Below, piece by piece: positions 13,129 through 24,493 of a stretch of DNA of 64,000 bases (position 1 is the first letter of the stretch; every line of letters begins with the position of its first letter). The stretch is from Trifolium pratense (Eukaryota > Streptophyta > Magnoliopsida > Fabales > Fabaceae): contig NC_060061.1 in assembly GCF_020283565.1 (NCBI RefSeq), positions 13,863,362-13,927,361 of the forward strand, given 5' to 3'. Both the position numbers and the translations under genes were made by a program. The notes under the pieces were generated by a model. That model saw only the letters and a program-made list of their open reading frames with translations. It was not told where the DNA came from and searched no databases.

Positions 13129-13347
13129 TCACGCACGCAAGGGGTAGGAAACTTGGGAAATGCAAACTTCAAGCTCTCTACTGTCTCCATGATGTTTGGT
13201 GATTGTGTTTGATATATTGTCCGTGATCCTAATCGCTGCCAAGCTAGCATGATGAAACCAACAGAAAAGAAAAGTTAGTAACAGGCAAAAACAAACGTGC
13301 AGCAAGGAATGGTTAAAATAATGCAGTTTTGGTTTCGTGTTTGACAT
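13129..13347 (-). CDS. Possible small secreted peptide (72 aa), unrecognised
   Basis: The ORF starts MSNTKPKLHYFNHSLLHVC and contains a strongly hydrophobic stretch, CFCLLLTFLFCWFHHASLAA, that looks like a signal peptide or anchor. A polar tail of about 33 residues follows, ending SYPLRA. I looked for CLE, IDA, CEP and PSK signature motifs in this tail and the adjacent frames and found none. It could be a genuine small secreted peptide or a chance ORF; nothing around it decides. Confidence 0.3.
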   Translation of the reverse strand: MSNTKPKLHYFNHSLLHVCFCLLLTFLFCWFHHASLAAIRITDNISNTITKHHGDSRELEVCISQVSYPLRA

Positions 13348-13770
13348 GGATCATGTGAGGGACTTGGATTTGCTGCAGTAATTATTACACGCAGTAACAC
13401 CGTTTTTAATCTCAGCCATTAATCTTAGATCGGGAAGTCTATATTGAAAACTTTGTTTTTTAGTTAAATCAATCTCAGCCGTTAAATTGTAATAGGACAG
13501 CCTAAATGTATTACTGCAGCCTGCTGTTACAGCAGGAAATCTGAATCCTCGTGTGAGTGTGTGTTTATGTCTAAGGAAACAGACTTGTTAACTCCTTTGC
13601 GGCAGAGTAGCTAGCTGCTAGAGAAGGCTCGGTACAAAAAAATAAGGTAAATTTGAAGGCTCGGTACATAGTCCAATTCCAGTTCTAAGAACACAAAGAC
13701 AGAACTGACTTAACAGGGAATTCCAAAATCCAAATTGGATTATGCCTATAGAATGAATGAACTGAATGAA
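13348..13770. repeat. Intergenic with degenerate foldback
   Basis: GCTGCAGTAATTATTAC near 13371 is mirrored by GTATTACTGCAGC near 13508-13522, and AATCTCAGCCATTAA / AATCTCAGCCGTTAA occur as direct copies between them. This looks like a decayed MITE of a family also glimpsed at 41.2 and 51.0 kb. Nothing coding is seen. Confidence 0.4.
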
Positions 13771-16470
13771 TTAACATTCAAAATAGGATTCAGCAAGACA
13801 AGCAAAAATTGAGTCCAAAAAAAGTAAGACAATCGGAATAACTAAGCAATAAGTACATGTGAAATAGAAGGCAAAGAAAAATAAAGGATTTACACTTACT
13901 TCAACATTTGGGATATGAGCTATCTTGTACCAGTCACTGCCTGTGTTTTGTTTGCACCTCTCAATTAGCTTAGGACATCCGTATATCTTTAAATTCTGAA
14001 GGTTTTGAAGACGATCCATATGCTGTGGTAATGCCAAGTTTCGACAATCAGCAATTAGAAGTGTCTCAAGTGATGTCAGATTAACCAACCATTCTGGCAA
14101 TGCCATTAGGCTCGAACACTCGGAAAGGCCAAGGTACCTCAAAGTTTTACCGCATCTTCTAAGCCAACCAGGTAATACTGCCAAGTTGGTTAATTTGTCA
14201 ATCGAAAGTCGTTCAAGTTTCAAAGGGTAGTTTTCATTTTCTTCTTCATCTTCTTCCTCTTCATCCTCAAAACTAGTCACCTCATAACAAGCCTCAATAG
14301 TCAGTCTCTTTAAAGAAGTCAAGTGCCTCAAATCGCGTGGAAGTGAGACCAAATTATCACAATTCCACAAAATTAAAATTTGTAGATTTTTCAAGTTCCC
14401 AATGCCTATGAAAGATAAATCAGTGATTGTTATGGTAATCCACAAAATCCTAAGGCTGACAAGATTCCTCAATTTTTGGGGAATATATGCAAGTGCTACA
14501 CATTTACAGAGATTTAATACCTCTAGGCTTTGAAGCTTGCAAATGGAATCTGGGAGTTTTTCCAACCTCCGGCAATAACTTAGATCAAGATACCTCAAAT
14601 GCTTCATTTTGTCGAAACAGTCCGGTAAGAACTGAAAATCAGAACCTTGAATATTCAACACCCTGAGATACTTGAACTTGTTGGAGATCCATTTAACAAA
14701 CGGATCGGTGATTGCAAGTTCCTTTTGAAACGCATGCCAGAATCCAATGGTTCGAATCTTACTCGACGTTTTACCAAAGGCAGGAACTCCTTCTCCACTG
14801 TCTGAGAATGACAAATGCTGCACTTTTTCTTGAACATTTGTTGAATTAAAGCTTACTACTTTCCTTTCACTTTGCATTGTGAACACACCAAGGTCGTGAA
14901 CAAGATCGTGCATTTTGAAAAAGGAGATGCCTAGAAGATCAAGTTCTTCAGAAATAAGACCGTCTATAACGAGTTGTTCTTCGGAGGCACATTCAAAGAA
15001 AGACCTTGAAACTAGCTCCTGAATATAAAACTCCCCGATATCTTCTGGTTCCTCGTCTTCATTTCTGGTTTGCAGTAATCCATGCGCCATCCAAAAAGAA
15101 ATCAGCTCCAAATTAGTATACTCGTAACCCTTGGGAAAAATTGAACAATAAGAGAAACATTGTTTCAATCCAGATGACAAGTGATTATAGCTTAATTTCA
15201 ATGCAGCCAAAATGCCATCATCATCTCGAGGGTTCACTCTCCAAATTTGACTATCTCTTATTTTCTTCCACTCACTTTCATCGAGTCTAGTGTAAAGCAA
15301 GGACCCTAAACTTACCACTGCTAGGGGCAACCCTTTACACTTCCTAGCAATGTCCTTCCCAATTTCCACAAGCCTCGGGTACCGTTTCTCCTCTCCTGAT
15401 AAAAATGCATACTTAATAAAAAGCCTTATACACTCTTCTTCTGGGAGATACTTCAAGTTGTGTTTATAAGCATTCCCCATTATCGAACCAACCCTATCAC
15501 TTCGAGTGGTCGTGACAATCTTGCTACCTAGTTTATCATCTCCATCATCTTGCATCCCTAGTAATAGTTTTTTCAATTCAAGCCATTCTCTATAATCTTC
15601 ATTCCAAACATCATCTAAAACAAGTAAAAACTTCTTCCCCCATAATCTTTCGCGAAGCAGATTTCGCAATTGATCAAAACTATGCGTCTGAGCATCTACT
15701 TCCATTCCATGCATCGCTTTAAGAATCTCCGAAACTAACCTCTTAACATCAAACTCATCAGAAACATACACCCACATACGCAACTCGAACAACTCAATCA
15801 CCCTATCATCATTATAAACTAACTGAGCAAGTGTAGTTTTTCCCAACCCACCAATCCCAACAATTGGAATAACATCAATCTCATCATCATCATTCCCTAA
15901 TGGTGGTTCCATCAAAAACCTAATAATCTTTTCTTTCTCTTCATCTCTACCAATCACATGAGAAGACTTAACATAAGAATGAGTCTCTCTCCTAAGCCTA
16001 GTACTACTATTTCCACTTCCACTAGCATGATTTTCTGATACTGATAATCCCAATTTCATCCTAAGAGAACAAATCTCATCTATCTTATGATTAATATCTT
16101 TAATCTTATTAGCCATCTTAACACGAAATGCAAAAGGGTTACTAGAAAATGATAAATAACGTTGTACCTTAGTATTGAAGTTTCCATTGGCTTTAACAAC
16201 TTGATTCCTCAAAGATTCACATTCAATCTCATCAAGAATATCACTAGCATCAAATAAAGTATATTTGAGTTGGTGAAGCCAAAGAGAAATAGAGTTACTT
16301 TGTGTTTGTTTGTTTTCAGCATCAAGAATGAAAGCATTGATGATTGTGAGAGTGTTTTGAAGATTTGTTACATCATTGTGAAGACCTTTTGCCATTGAAA
16401 TGTTGTGAAAAGCTGTTGTTAGTAATCTGTCTAACATGTTTGTTAACAAACCTGAAACTGTTGAAGACAT
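13771..16470 (-). CDS. CC-NBS-LRR (CNL) disease resistance protein
   Basis: This is an intracellular immune receptor of the RGA type that detects pathogen effectors. A single ORF encodes 899 residues. An Rx-like coiled-coil comes first (about 1-150, with LWLHQLKYTLFDASDILDEI). The NB-ARC domain follows with P-loop VGIGGLGKTTLAQL (about 205), kinase-2 LLVLDDVWNED, RNBS-B KIVTTTRSDRV, CKGLPLAV and MHDLVHDL in the MHD position. LRRs fill the rest, interrupted by an acidic run of Asp and Glu near 14250-14280. All ATPase motifs look intact. The C-terminus is odd: after IPNVE the frame runs into a hydrophobic tail of about 40 residues. The codon for that Glu is directly followed by GTAAGT (13899-13894), so the CDS may splice there and the tail may be intron. 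The Met at 16470 is the natural start, right before the coiled coil. Confidence 0.92.
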   Translation of the reverse strand: MSSTVSGLLTNMLDRLLTTAFHNISMAKGLHNDVTNLQNTLTIINAFILDAENKQTQSNSISLWLHQLKYTLFDASDILDEIECESLRNQVVKANGNFNTKVQRYLSFSSNPFAFRVKMANKIKDINHKIDEICSLRMKLGLSVSENHASGSGNSSTRLRRETHSYVKSSHVIGRDEEKEKIIRFLMEPPLGNDDDEIDVIPIVGIGGLGKTTLAQLVYNDDRVIELFELRMWVYVSDEFDVKRLVSEILKAMHGMEVDAQTHSFDQLRNLLRERLWGKKFLLVLDDVWNEDYREWLELKKLLLGMQDDGDDKLGSKIVTTTRSDRVGSIMGNAYKHNLKYLPEEECIRLFIKYAFLSGEEKRYPRLVEIGKDIARKCKGLPLAVVSLGSLLYTRLDESEWKKIRDSQIWRVNPRDDDGILAALKLSYNHLSSGLKQCFSYCSIFPKGYEYTNLELISFWMAHGLLQTRNEDEEPEDIGEFYIQELVSRSFFECASEEQLVIDGLISEELDLLGISFFKMHDLVHDLGVFTMQSERKVVSFNSTNVQEKVQHLSFSDSGEGVPAFGKTSSKIRTIGFWHAFQKELAITDPFVKWISNKFKYLRVLNIQGSDFQFLPDCFDKMKHLRYLDLSYCRRLEKLPDSICKLQSLEVLNLCKCVALAYIPQKLRNLVSLRILWITITITDLSFIGIGNLKNLQILILWNCDNLVSLPRDLRHLTSLKRLTIEACYEVTSFEDEEEEDEEENENYPLKLERLSIDKLTNLAVLPGWLRRCGKTLRYLGLSECSSLMALPEWLVNLTSLETLLIADCRNLALPQHMDRLQNLQNLKIYGCPKLIERCKQNTGSDWYKIAHIPNVEVSVNPLFFFAFYFTCTYCLVIPIVLLFLDSIFACLAESYFEC

Positions 16471-16814
16471 GTTGTTTTTCTGTGGAAGTTTATTTAAGAA
16501 ATAAAGAAAGTACTATACAGTATATAGCATCTGCAGCAGAGGATACAAGATTGATGAAGAAGAAATTATATTTATATATATTGGATTGGATGTGAAAACA
16601 TAGGAAAGTGAGAGAGAGAAACTGAGAAAGTGAATCTCAAGGAACGTGTCTTATAATGCTAGTACTAGTATAGTATAAACAGAAGTGCTACACAAAGTCT
16701 TGTTTTCTATAGTGGAAATGTGGAATTAAATAAAGGAAATGTGGAATTAAATAAAAGTCAGAGCAAAATTTGTTACACATATTTTTAAAGACAAAAATAT
16801 TTGGTCACTTATTA

Positions 16815-16817
<3 letters not shown>

Positions 16818-16865
<48 letters not shown>
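16818..16865. repeat. (TA)n microsatellite
   Basis: An uninterrupted TA run of about 48 bp lies upstream of the CNL gene and just before a Helitron-like terminus. Confidence 0.95.
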
Positions 16866-16868
<3 letters not shown>

Positions 16869-16945
16869 TGTAATTTATCATTTTTTGTATTAGATAATTA
16901 TGAAATTTGAAATATTAAAATCTTAATTTTTATAGTCACTTTTTT

Positions 16946-16975
16946 ACCCGTGCTTGGCACGGGTTCGGATACTAG
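16946..16975 (+). mobile_element. Helitron-like 3' terminus
   Basis: A 7-bp perfect stem, ACCCGTG at 16946-16952 with CACGGGT at 16958-16964, is followed after 7 bp by CTAG at 16972-16975 and then T. A GC-rich hairpin shortly before a terminal CTRR inserted at A/T is the diagnostic 3' end of Helitrons. The 5' TC end was not identified. TTAAATAAAAGTCAGAG occurs just after the terminus and also near 16747, which complicates the boundary. Confidence 0.65.
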
Positions 16976-17363
16976 TTAAATAAAAGTCAGAGGAAGTCGA
17001 AACTACTTGATGTCAAAATTGATCATCGAATCTGATTAAGCAGTCGAGTAGATCGGATAGTGGTGGTGAAAATAAAATAAATAAATAAATAAAAGTCAGC
17101 AAAACAAATATTTTAGTATTAAATATAAGCAAACATTAATTAACATTAGATTAGTGGTTCATAAATTTCCTTTAGAACGAATTGTTTAGAAGAATTTGAG
17201 TTCAATTTTTTGTGGAAATAATTTTTGACCATGCTGAAAAAATTATTAAATTCAACTTTATTTATTGTCATTATTCCGAAAATATTCATCATTAATTGTT
17301 TTACTTTTATTTTTATAGCAATTGTTCTATTTTTGAGATAATTTAGTAAATATAACACATTTC

Positions 17364-17828
17364 TTAAAAAAAAATTGTGCATTTATAAGGTTGACAATAA
17401 TATAAAATTTGGTGACTGACATTAAAACGAGCCGCCTGAGCTAAGTTATGAGCTACTCGATTAGATTGTCTTCTCACATAACTGACCTTACGGTTATCTT
17501 TCAACAAAAGTAAGTTACTACATAACTTAAGAATACTACCAAATTCAATATTATATTCGCTCTTGTTATTCAGGCAATGCACAACATGCAAGCAATATGT
17601 TTCGATTTGAATTAGTCTGCATTTGTTCAGCCATGTCAAGCATTCTAATAAACCAATAGTTTCAGCTTCATATATTTCTGGTTTTCCTTCAAAACCTTTC
17701 GCAAAAGCTTTCACAAATCTTCCATTCTCATAACGAATACATGCTCCGACGCAGATATAATTTTGCTTATAAATAAAGTCGGACGGACTAGTATCTAATA
17801 CTGTATAAAGTTTAAAGTTGTGTGTTTT
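17364..17828 (-). pseudogene. RNase H domain fragment of a non-LTR retroelement
   Basis: An open frame on the minus strand reads YICVGACIRYENGRFVKAF, then EAETIGLLECLTWL, and ends with VSYVRRQSNRVAHNLAQAAR. This is the layout of the RVT_3-type RNase H-like domain found at the end of plant LINEs and as stray host copies. The catalytic core is partial: the N-terminal strand with the first Asp is missing or degraded, and no reverse transcriptase is adjacent. I read it as a dead fragment. Confidence 0.7.
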
Positions 17829-18832
17829 TTACCCTTGAGGCAGTCATAGTGAGACTCTTATATCTAATATATCTAAACTTTCCTATATAAAAAGGTAAAA
17901 GGTTGAATTATTTTATTTGTCCCTTAACTTACTTTTTTATTTTATTTTAATCCTTAGCTAGTACTAACGTTGAGTAATGTAAATGTCATTTTTGGATTTG
18001 CTAAAATTAAATACACTTAACCCTATTTTTTTTTTATTACAAGAGGCCAAATGCTAGACAAGTAAACTACCGATTAACAAGGAGTACACACTCTAATCAA
18101 ATCAACAAAATAAAAGAAACTATCGATTATGTGTCTGAATTATATGGAACGAAAGAAATAAAAGATTATTCCGAAACTCAGAGTAGTTCTTACCTCATTT
18201 CCTAGACAAGGTCAAAGTGTATTCGTTCTGGTGGTTAAAGTCAACAAATTCAAACATAACTTCTAACTACCATAGCTGGTGGTCAAGCCCGCTTACTTGT
18301 CTAGGCATGGTGTAACTTGTAAACTTCGTTTTTATGTTTTTCTCCGATTATAGTATTTGTAAACATTTATAGTCTTTTTTGGCACACATTGTGTTGAAGA
18401 GACTAGCCGGATGGTTTTATATTATATATCTCATTTTGTCTCGTTGAAAAAATAGATTTACCAAAGTTATTTAGAAATAAATACATTCAATTCTTTAAAT
18501 TTTTTAGAAGTTATTCATTCCACATAAATGATAAAAAGTTATTCATTCAACTGTCTACAAGTTCTACAAGTTTTTTTTTTTTTTTGAAGCAAAGTTCTAC
18601 AAGTTATATCAAGTATTATCTATATATATTTTATTTTACTTTTGACTAAATCAACTATCTACAAATTATATTGCCTTCTTCATAATCATTGATTGGAAAT
18701 TTTCGGTCTTCACATCGCTAAAAGACGTTTCTCCGGAAGCTTGACTAATTTTTCTTCTTTGGGAAAGCTTTGCTTTGTTGGTTAGACGAATGTTGACATA
18801 GTTTTCCCATTTTAACAATAAATGAATTATTA
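17829..18832. other. Intergenic, no gene seen
   Basis: AT-rich spacer with poly-T runs and no recognised coding or RNA feature. A hypothetical minus-strand ORF overlapping the next MITE (18666-18911) is explained by the MITE's inverted repeats. Confidence 0.5.
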
Positions 18833-18957
18833 CTCCCTCCGTCCCAAAATATAAGCAAAAATGAGTCAAAGAAACTTGATGTATTTGGTTAAGAATTTGG
18901 ACCAAATACATTCACTTTTGTTGACCAACTTTTGCTTATATTTTGCGACGGATGGAG
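18833..18957. mobile_element. 125-bp Stowaway-type MITE
   Basis: The element starts CTCCCTCCGTCCCAAAATAT and ends with the complementary sequence ATATTTTGCGACGGATGGAG. It is flanked by TA on both sides (18831-18832 and 18958-18959). TIR sequence and TA duplication are those of Tc1/mariner-derived Stowaway MITEs. It has no coding capacity. Confidence 0.93.
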
Positions 18958-19199
18958 TATTTTATTAAACAGATCATATCATATTGGAGTTAGTGTCCCA
19001 CTTATTTATTGGTTTTACATGGGACGAGACTCTTAACTAATTAACGTTACAAATTAGTTAATCAGCTAATAGATCAATATGAAACCAATAAATAAGTTTA
19101 AGAATTAATTGTCCAATTTAGCCTAATTTCATTATTGAATTGAATCAAATGAAATATGATATCACATTTTAATTCAATGATAAGAGTTTTTTATTTTTA

Positions 19200-20320
19200 T
19201 TTTTCTATAGTTTTTTAGTTTTATTTTTCTAGTCCTTGTATGTTTTTTTTTTTAAAACGGTCCCTGCATGTCCAATTCTTATTGGTTTTCGTCTCTCTCC
19301 TCTCAAAAATGTTGATGTGACTAACGTCATGACATGTGGCATGCTGACATGGCAAATGAAGGACAAAAAAAAATTAATGAAGGACCAAAACCAAAAAAAA
19401 CAAAATCCCTAAAATAATTTTTTTAAAAAAAAAACAATTTTTTACTTTAAAAAAAATCAATTTTTTTTTTCAAATAGAAAACAAAATTTAAAAAATATAT
19501 AAGAGTGCTAAAATTTAAAATCCATAAGTCTATAGTGTAAAAACTTGTTCACAATGTGCTAAAATTGGTTTAGGACATGCTAAAAAATTTGGCTATAATG
19601 ACAGTGTTCTTAAAATTGCACATCAATTTAGGCCCCGTTTGAATAAGTTTATTTTTGAGTTTATGCAATTTTTATGTATTACCTCATTCGTTTCAAATTA
19701 CTTGACATTTTAGAAAAAAATAAATTAAGAAAGTGTATTTTTGCACCTTATTTTTCTATTATACCTTTATTTTAATTCACCAATAGGGAGTATTATAAGT
19801 TTGTCAAGGTAATTTCTGATAAAATAGCTTATAAAATACAATTTTCACTAGTGCGAACTTATAAAATAGCATAAAACTTAATTTATATTATATAAGCTAT
19901 TTGAATAAGCTCAAAAATAAGTTAATCCAAACGGAGTCTTAATATTGCACAAACTAATAATAAGTGACCATTAAGGCACTAAAAAGTTGTTAATAATATA
20001 ACTTGTCTTACATAAAAAAAAATTAAAAGAATTTTTTTTTAAAATTAAAAAATCTTAAAGTAAAAACAATTGTTTTTTGTTTTTTTTTTATTTTAGGAAT
20101 TTTAAACTTTATTTTTTGGTTTTGGTTCTTCAATAATATTTTTTTTTTGTCCTTTATTTGTCATGTCAGCATGCCACATGTCATGCTGTTAGCCACATCA
20201 GCATTTTTGAGAGGGGAGGAACGAAAACCAAAAGAAATTGAACATGCAGAGACTATTTAAAAAGAAAAATACATGGACTAAAACAAGAAAACCATGAATA
20301 TACAGGACTAATGTGATATT
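19200..20320. mobile_element. About 1.1-kb foldback element with other MITEs nested inside
   Basis: The left arm (about 19200-19440) carries TAGTCCTTGTATG, GGTCCCTGCATGTCC and GACATGTGGCATGCTGACAT. The right arm (about 20050-20320) carries their reverse complements. The arms of about 250 bp surround a younger PIF/Harbinger-like MITE. No transposase is visible. The right end lies about 260 bp upstream of the PIG-L start codon, so it may form part of that gene's promoter. Exact ends and target duplications were not fixed. Confidence 0.8.
19631..19938. mobile_element. 308-bp Tourist/PIF-Harbinger-like MITE
   Basis: The left end GGCCCCGTTTGAATAAG pairs with the right end, whose complement starts GACTCCGTTTGGATTAA; similarity extends over about 38 bp. 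The flanks are TTA at 19628-19630 and TTA at 19939-19941, the 3-bp duplication of PIF/Harbinger elements. Inside, about 19682-19791, CTCATTCGTTTCAAATTAC and CAATAGGGAGTA look like the ends of a decayed Stowaway-like MITE, a third nesting level that I hold only weakly. Confidence 0.82.
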
Positions 20321-20580
20321 TACCCGATTTTTTAAATATAAGTAAATAAAAATAAAATAGTAATTTTTTTTATTTAGAATTATTTATAATTTAAACGAGT
20401 TAACTGACATGAAGCCGAGTTGAACCAGTTGGATTAATCGCTGCGCCACTGCATCTACACTACCCTTTTTTCTATCTTCCAGATTCCCGCGACACTCCCT
20501 CTGAAATTGAAATCTGATAAGAAAAAAAATGGTACTTTGATCATTCATCACATTGAATCGCTGTTTCAATTTCAACTTTC

Positions 20581-23500
20581 ATGGCTTTCATTCTCATAAT
20601 CGCTTCTCTCATTTTCCTTTGGATTATTTCTCTATGCAAAATTTTCCTTCTCCCTCGTACCCCTTTCACCAAACACTTCACGCTTAATGGTATGCTTTCT
20701 TTTTCTCGATTCGGTTTTTTTTTTTTTTTTGTTCCTCAATTTTTATTTTATTTGCTTTTTTTCAGGTAGAGCTTTTCGGAAGAGAAATGTCTTGCTAGTT
20801 ATCGCTCATCCTGATGATGAATCCATGTTTGTTCAAAATTGCCAATATTTTTATTTTTAATTTGTTAATTACATTGATTAATATGTTAATCGCTTAATTT
20901 AGCTTTGAATTTGAGATTTCTGATTAAAAAAAAGCTGTTTTTGTTTGGTCCAGTTATAATGCTAATTGGTCTAGTTAGTTCTAATTAGGGTTCTTTTATT
21001 CCTTTTTGCATATGATTTCATTGACACATTTAAAGAGAAATTGCATATAAACATGGGTTCCTTTTTATATTAAGTTCAATGCTCAGTTGATTCTTCTGTA
21101 TGAGACTTAGTGTATGTTTGGTATCAAAGTGGATATGCCAGAATCACAGTGATCCACCGTGATTTTCCAAAGTTAACTTCTAGAAATCAGTGAGAAATTT
21201 GGGAAATTACATTTTAGTGCCTTTTCATTCAATTAGAGAAAATTTATAGACTGTTAGTAATATTCCAGCTCATCTTATTATTCTGTAATGCTAACTATTT
21301 CCCTTTACATAATGTGCTAAATGAATTAAACAACCTATTTTTATTTTTCCCACTGTAATAATATTTGGTTGAGGAATGAATATACTCATCATTTTGGGCT
21401 TCAATTTCTCAACGAGTTTATGTTCGCCATGAGGCTTGTCAATGAGTTATGTTCGCCATGAGGCTTGTCAATGAGTTATGACTAATTCTAGAACTTCATT
21501 CCTTCCATTATATAATTTCTCTATCCAAAATATATCTTCTGCATTTTATTCATCTTTGTACTGAGGATAATCCTGAATGCGAGTAAATAAATAAGTGAAC
21601 CTTGAAGTCTAAGTCCCTAATCTAATTTGTTCAAAAGGGGATCTAACGGTTTTGTAGTCTATATTTTCAAATTTCTTCATTAGGATTTCACATTGTCTTG
21701 AAATTCTATTCCATTTCTGCAGGTTCTTCACTCCAACTATAAATTTTCTTACTTCAAGAGGGCATTATGTTCAAATACTCTGCTTATCTAACGGTGAATA
21801 CTTTAGATAATCTGTTTATATTATAATTTATAGCAGTAACACTGTGTATGTGTTTATGTTGGGTTTTTTGTGCTCTTTGAATTTTTAGTTATGCAAATTT
21901 TTTATTAATTTTAATATTACTGTATTTCTTTCTCCCCATTTTGTAGTTGAATTTTCTTCAAGTGGAATCTTTGCATATGAAGCAAATTCAATTTTGAAAG
22001 AATATAAATTTGAACCGTTTTCAATGAATAGAGTTCTATATTATTAATGAACCATATGTTGCCACTAAATATACATCCATACCTATTCATTGATATTTAG
22101 CTAAAATAGATAATATGCAAAAAGAAGTCCAAGATGATAATAGACATCAATGGTAACAAATAGCGGCCATAGCAGATTGCAGTAGCAAATCTTTTGCTAA
22201 CCACTATGGCCAATTTGTGAAGGATGACGGTGCCATGGAGTTTTATGGCGTAAATAGTGGATATTTTGCTTCTGCCATCCACAATCGATAACAATGATAG
22301 ACGTCTATGTTATCATCAAACTAATAAACTATAGTAGCATTATGATTCTGATTTAATTCTGAGCTGCACAATTCACATTTAATTGTTGTATGTTTTCACT
22401 GTTTGCATGCAATAAGAATTTTTTTTAATTTTTTTTTCCTATACTTCTATTTAAAGGCCTTCAAATTGTGGAGGATTTAATTTTGCGTGTGAAAGATTTA
22501 TGGCTTGGAATTTTTCCTTGAATGTTAGATGTGGGATTCTGGATGTCACAAAATCAAATATTCTACCTTAGGCTTTAAGAATGAATAGATGTTTATGCTT
22601 CAATCCCTTAAATAATTTTTATTGTTATTATTTTTCTGTAGGTGATGCAGACGGCAAAGGAAATATCAGAAAACAAGAGCTTTTTCAGGCTTGTGTGTCC
22701 CTTAAGGTGATTTACAAAGTGGCTTGAAATTGATTTGGCTTCAACTTTGTATCATTAGATCATTTAGTAGTCATAGCTATCATTAGAGCAGTATTTTCTT
22801 AGGAAACACATGTTTGATAATGTTATTTACGTAAGTAAAAGGTAGTCTCTATCTAGCAATTTTATAAGGGTATTGTTTGTATAACATTGTAACACAGGTT
22901 CCTATGCAACAAGTGAAGACCGTCAACCATCCAGATCTGCAGGTTTTGATCCAATAGGTCTCTTGGAGTTATAAAATTTAGTTTTACTAAAAATATTTTT
23001 GTTAGTTCCTTATATTGCCCTTTTTTGCTGTTATTATACATAGGATGGTTTTGGTAAAGTTTGGAACCACAATTTATTGGCAAACATTATTGAGGAAGAA
23101 ATAACCAGTCACTGCATTGATATGGTAAGATCATGCCTCTGTAAACGTAGTTTGAGTTCTGAAGCTTCCATTTTTTATGCCACAAGCATCTGTTGGCATA
23201 TTACTCGTTCTGTTCAAATTAGATTTTTTAAGGAAGCACTTCTCATTTATCCCCTTTTCCCCAGATTATTACTTTCGACAAATATGGCGTCTCAGGACAT
23301 TGTAATCATCGTGATGTGCATTATGGAGTATGGTAAGTTGAAACAACTGGAAAAATCTGGAGATATAACAGTTGTACAGTTTGAGATTTATTTTACTAGA
23401 TATAATTTCAGAACTAAATTAACAATAAACAAGTGATAACAGTGCACACAATACACTATTCTTAGGTCATTTTTCCTGCCCCCTTCTTTACCATATGCTA

Positions 23501-24493
23501 ATGCTATGATCCCGTTTTCATCGGTGTGATCTTACTTTGTCCTTGTTATTAAGAGGAGTAGCTTAGTTCATCTCCTTAAAACATTTCAAAACTCAAATAA
23601 TCTTGAATTAGATTTTCCAATTCCTGTCAGTATATTTTTTAAACATAATGAAGTTTTATTTCAAAAGCTCCTGCAAACTGCAGAGGTTCAGATTATACCA
23701 TCATGTTAAATTTGATATTGATGCTTGACAATGCATGCTTCTGGGGGTAATTGTTTGAGTTGTACGAACGATCTTTCTATTTATTGTGCCTTGCTGATTG
23801 TTAGAATTGTCCTTCTGGATTCTTTAACAGTTCTCTTAGTCTTCATGTCATATGTGTGATCTCTAGAACAGTATCAAAGCAAATGAAAGATTATGAAGTT
23901 AAGTGCAAGAGACATACATATTTAGATTTGATTCAGTAGACTAATCACATCATTTTCTCTTATTCTTATGCTGCTACCATAGCACTGACCTAAACAATTT
24001 CCATGTTGTAAGCAGCAAGCTACTACATGATACTTCACGAGGAGATATTGAAGTTTGGGAGCTTGTATGTTTTTGCTTTCTTCATTTTATTTCTTATCTT
24101 ATTTGGTCAATTATTTGATTAGAACTTGTTCAAATTGACTTACTCTTTTTGGATGTCTTCATTATTCTCAGGTCAGCACCAACATATTGCGCAAATATAG
24201 TGGTCCAATTGATATATGGTTGTCCATGTTTTGGGCCATGCTGCCCTCAAATGGAACCATCCAATGCTTGGTAAATGAACAATCACGTAGAAGTTTTACT
24301 GCTATGGCCCAACACAAAAGCCAGTGGGTTTGGTATGCATGCTTTACCTTATTTTTATTGTAAAGCTGTATGCATTGCATAACAAAACTTATTTTTGCTA
24401 TTTAACGATTGATTTCATTTCTGCAGGTTCCGCAAGCTTTTTGTAGTCTTGTCCAGTTATACCTATCTGAACACTATTAGAAAGATCAAGTGA
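20581..24493 (+). CDS. PIGL: N-acetylglucosaminyl-phosphatidylinositol de-N-acetylase (PIG-L)
   Basis: PIG-L removes the acetyl group from GlcNAc-PI at the cytosolic face of the ER, the second step of GPI-anchor synthesis. I model ten exons: 20581-20689, 20766-20826, 21723-21793, 22642-22706, 22898-22942, 23044-23124, 23265-23332, 24016-24064, 24172-24332 and 24427-24493 (TGA). They sum to 777 nt, in frame, 258 residues, close to the roughly 250 of the family. An N-terminal membrane anchor (MAFILIIASLIFLWIISLC) precedes VLLVIAHPDDESM, the zinc-binding AHPDDE motif. HYVQILCLSNGDADGKG and ITFDKYGVSGHCNHRDVHYG follow, with the SGHxNHRD motif. All predicted metal ligands are present. Splice junctions inside codons restore the expected residues. 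The gene looks functional. Confidence 0.93.
21421..21479 (+). repeat. Tandem duplication of about 29 bp in a PIG-L intron
   Basis: TATGTTCGCCATGAGGCTTG followed by TCAATGAGT occurs twice in direct succession. It lies in the second intron and has no coding effect. Confidence 0.85.

Noticed and set aside
18666..18911. 81-codon ORF on the minus strand
   Set aside because: It overlaps the Stowaway MITE ends and has no recognisable domain.
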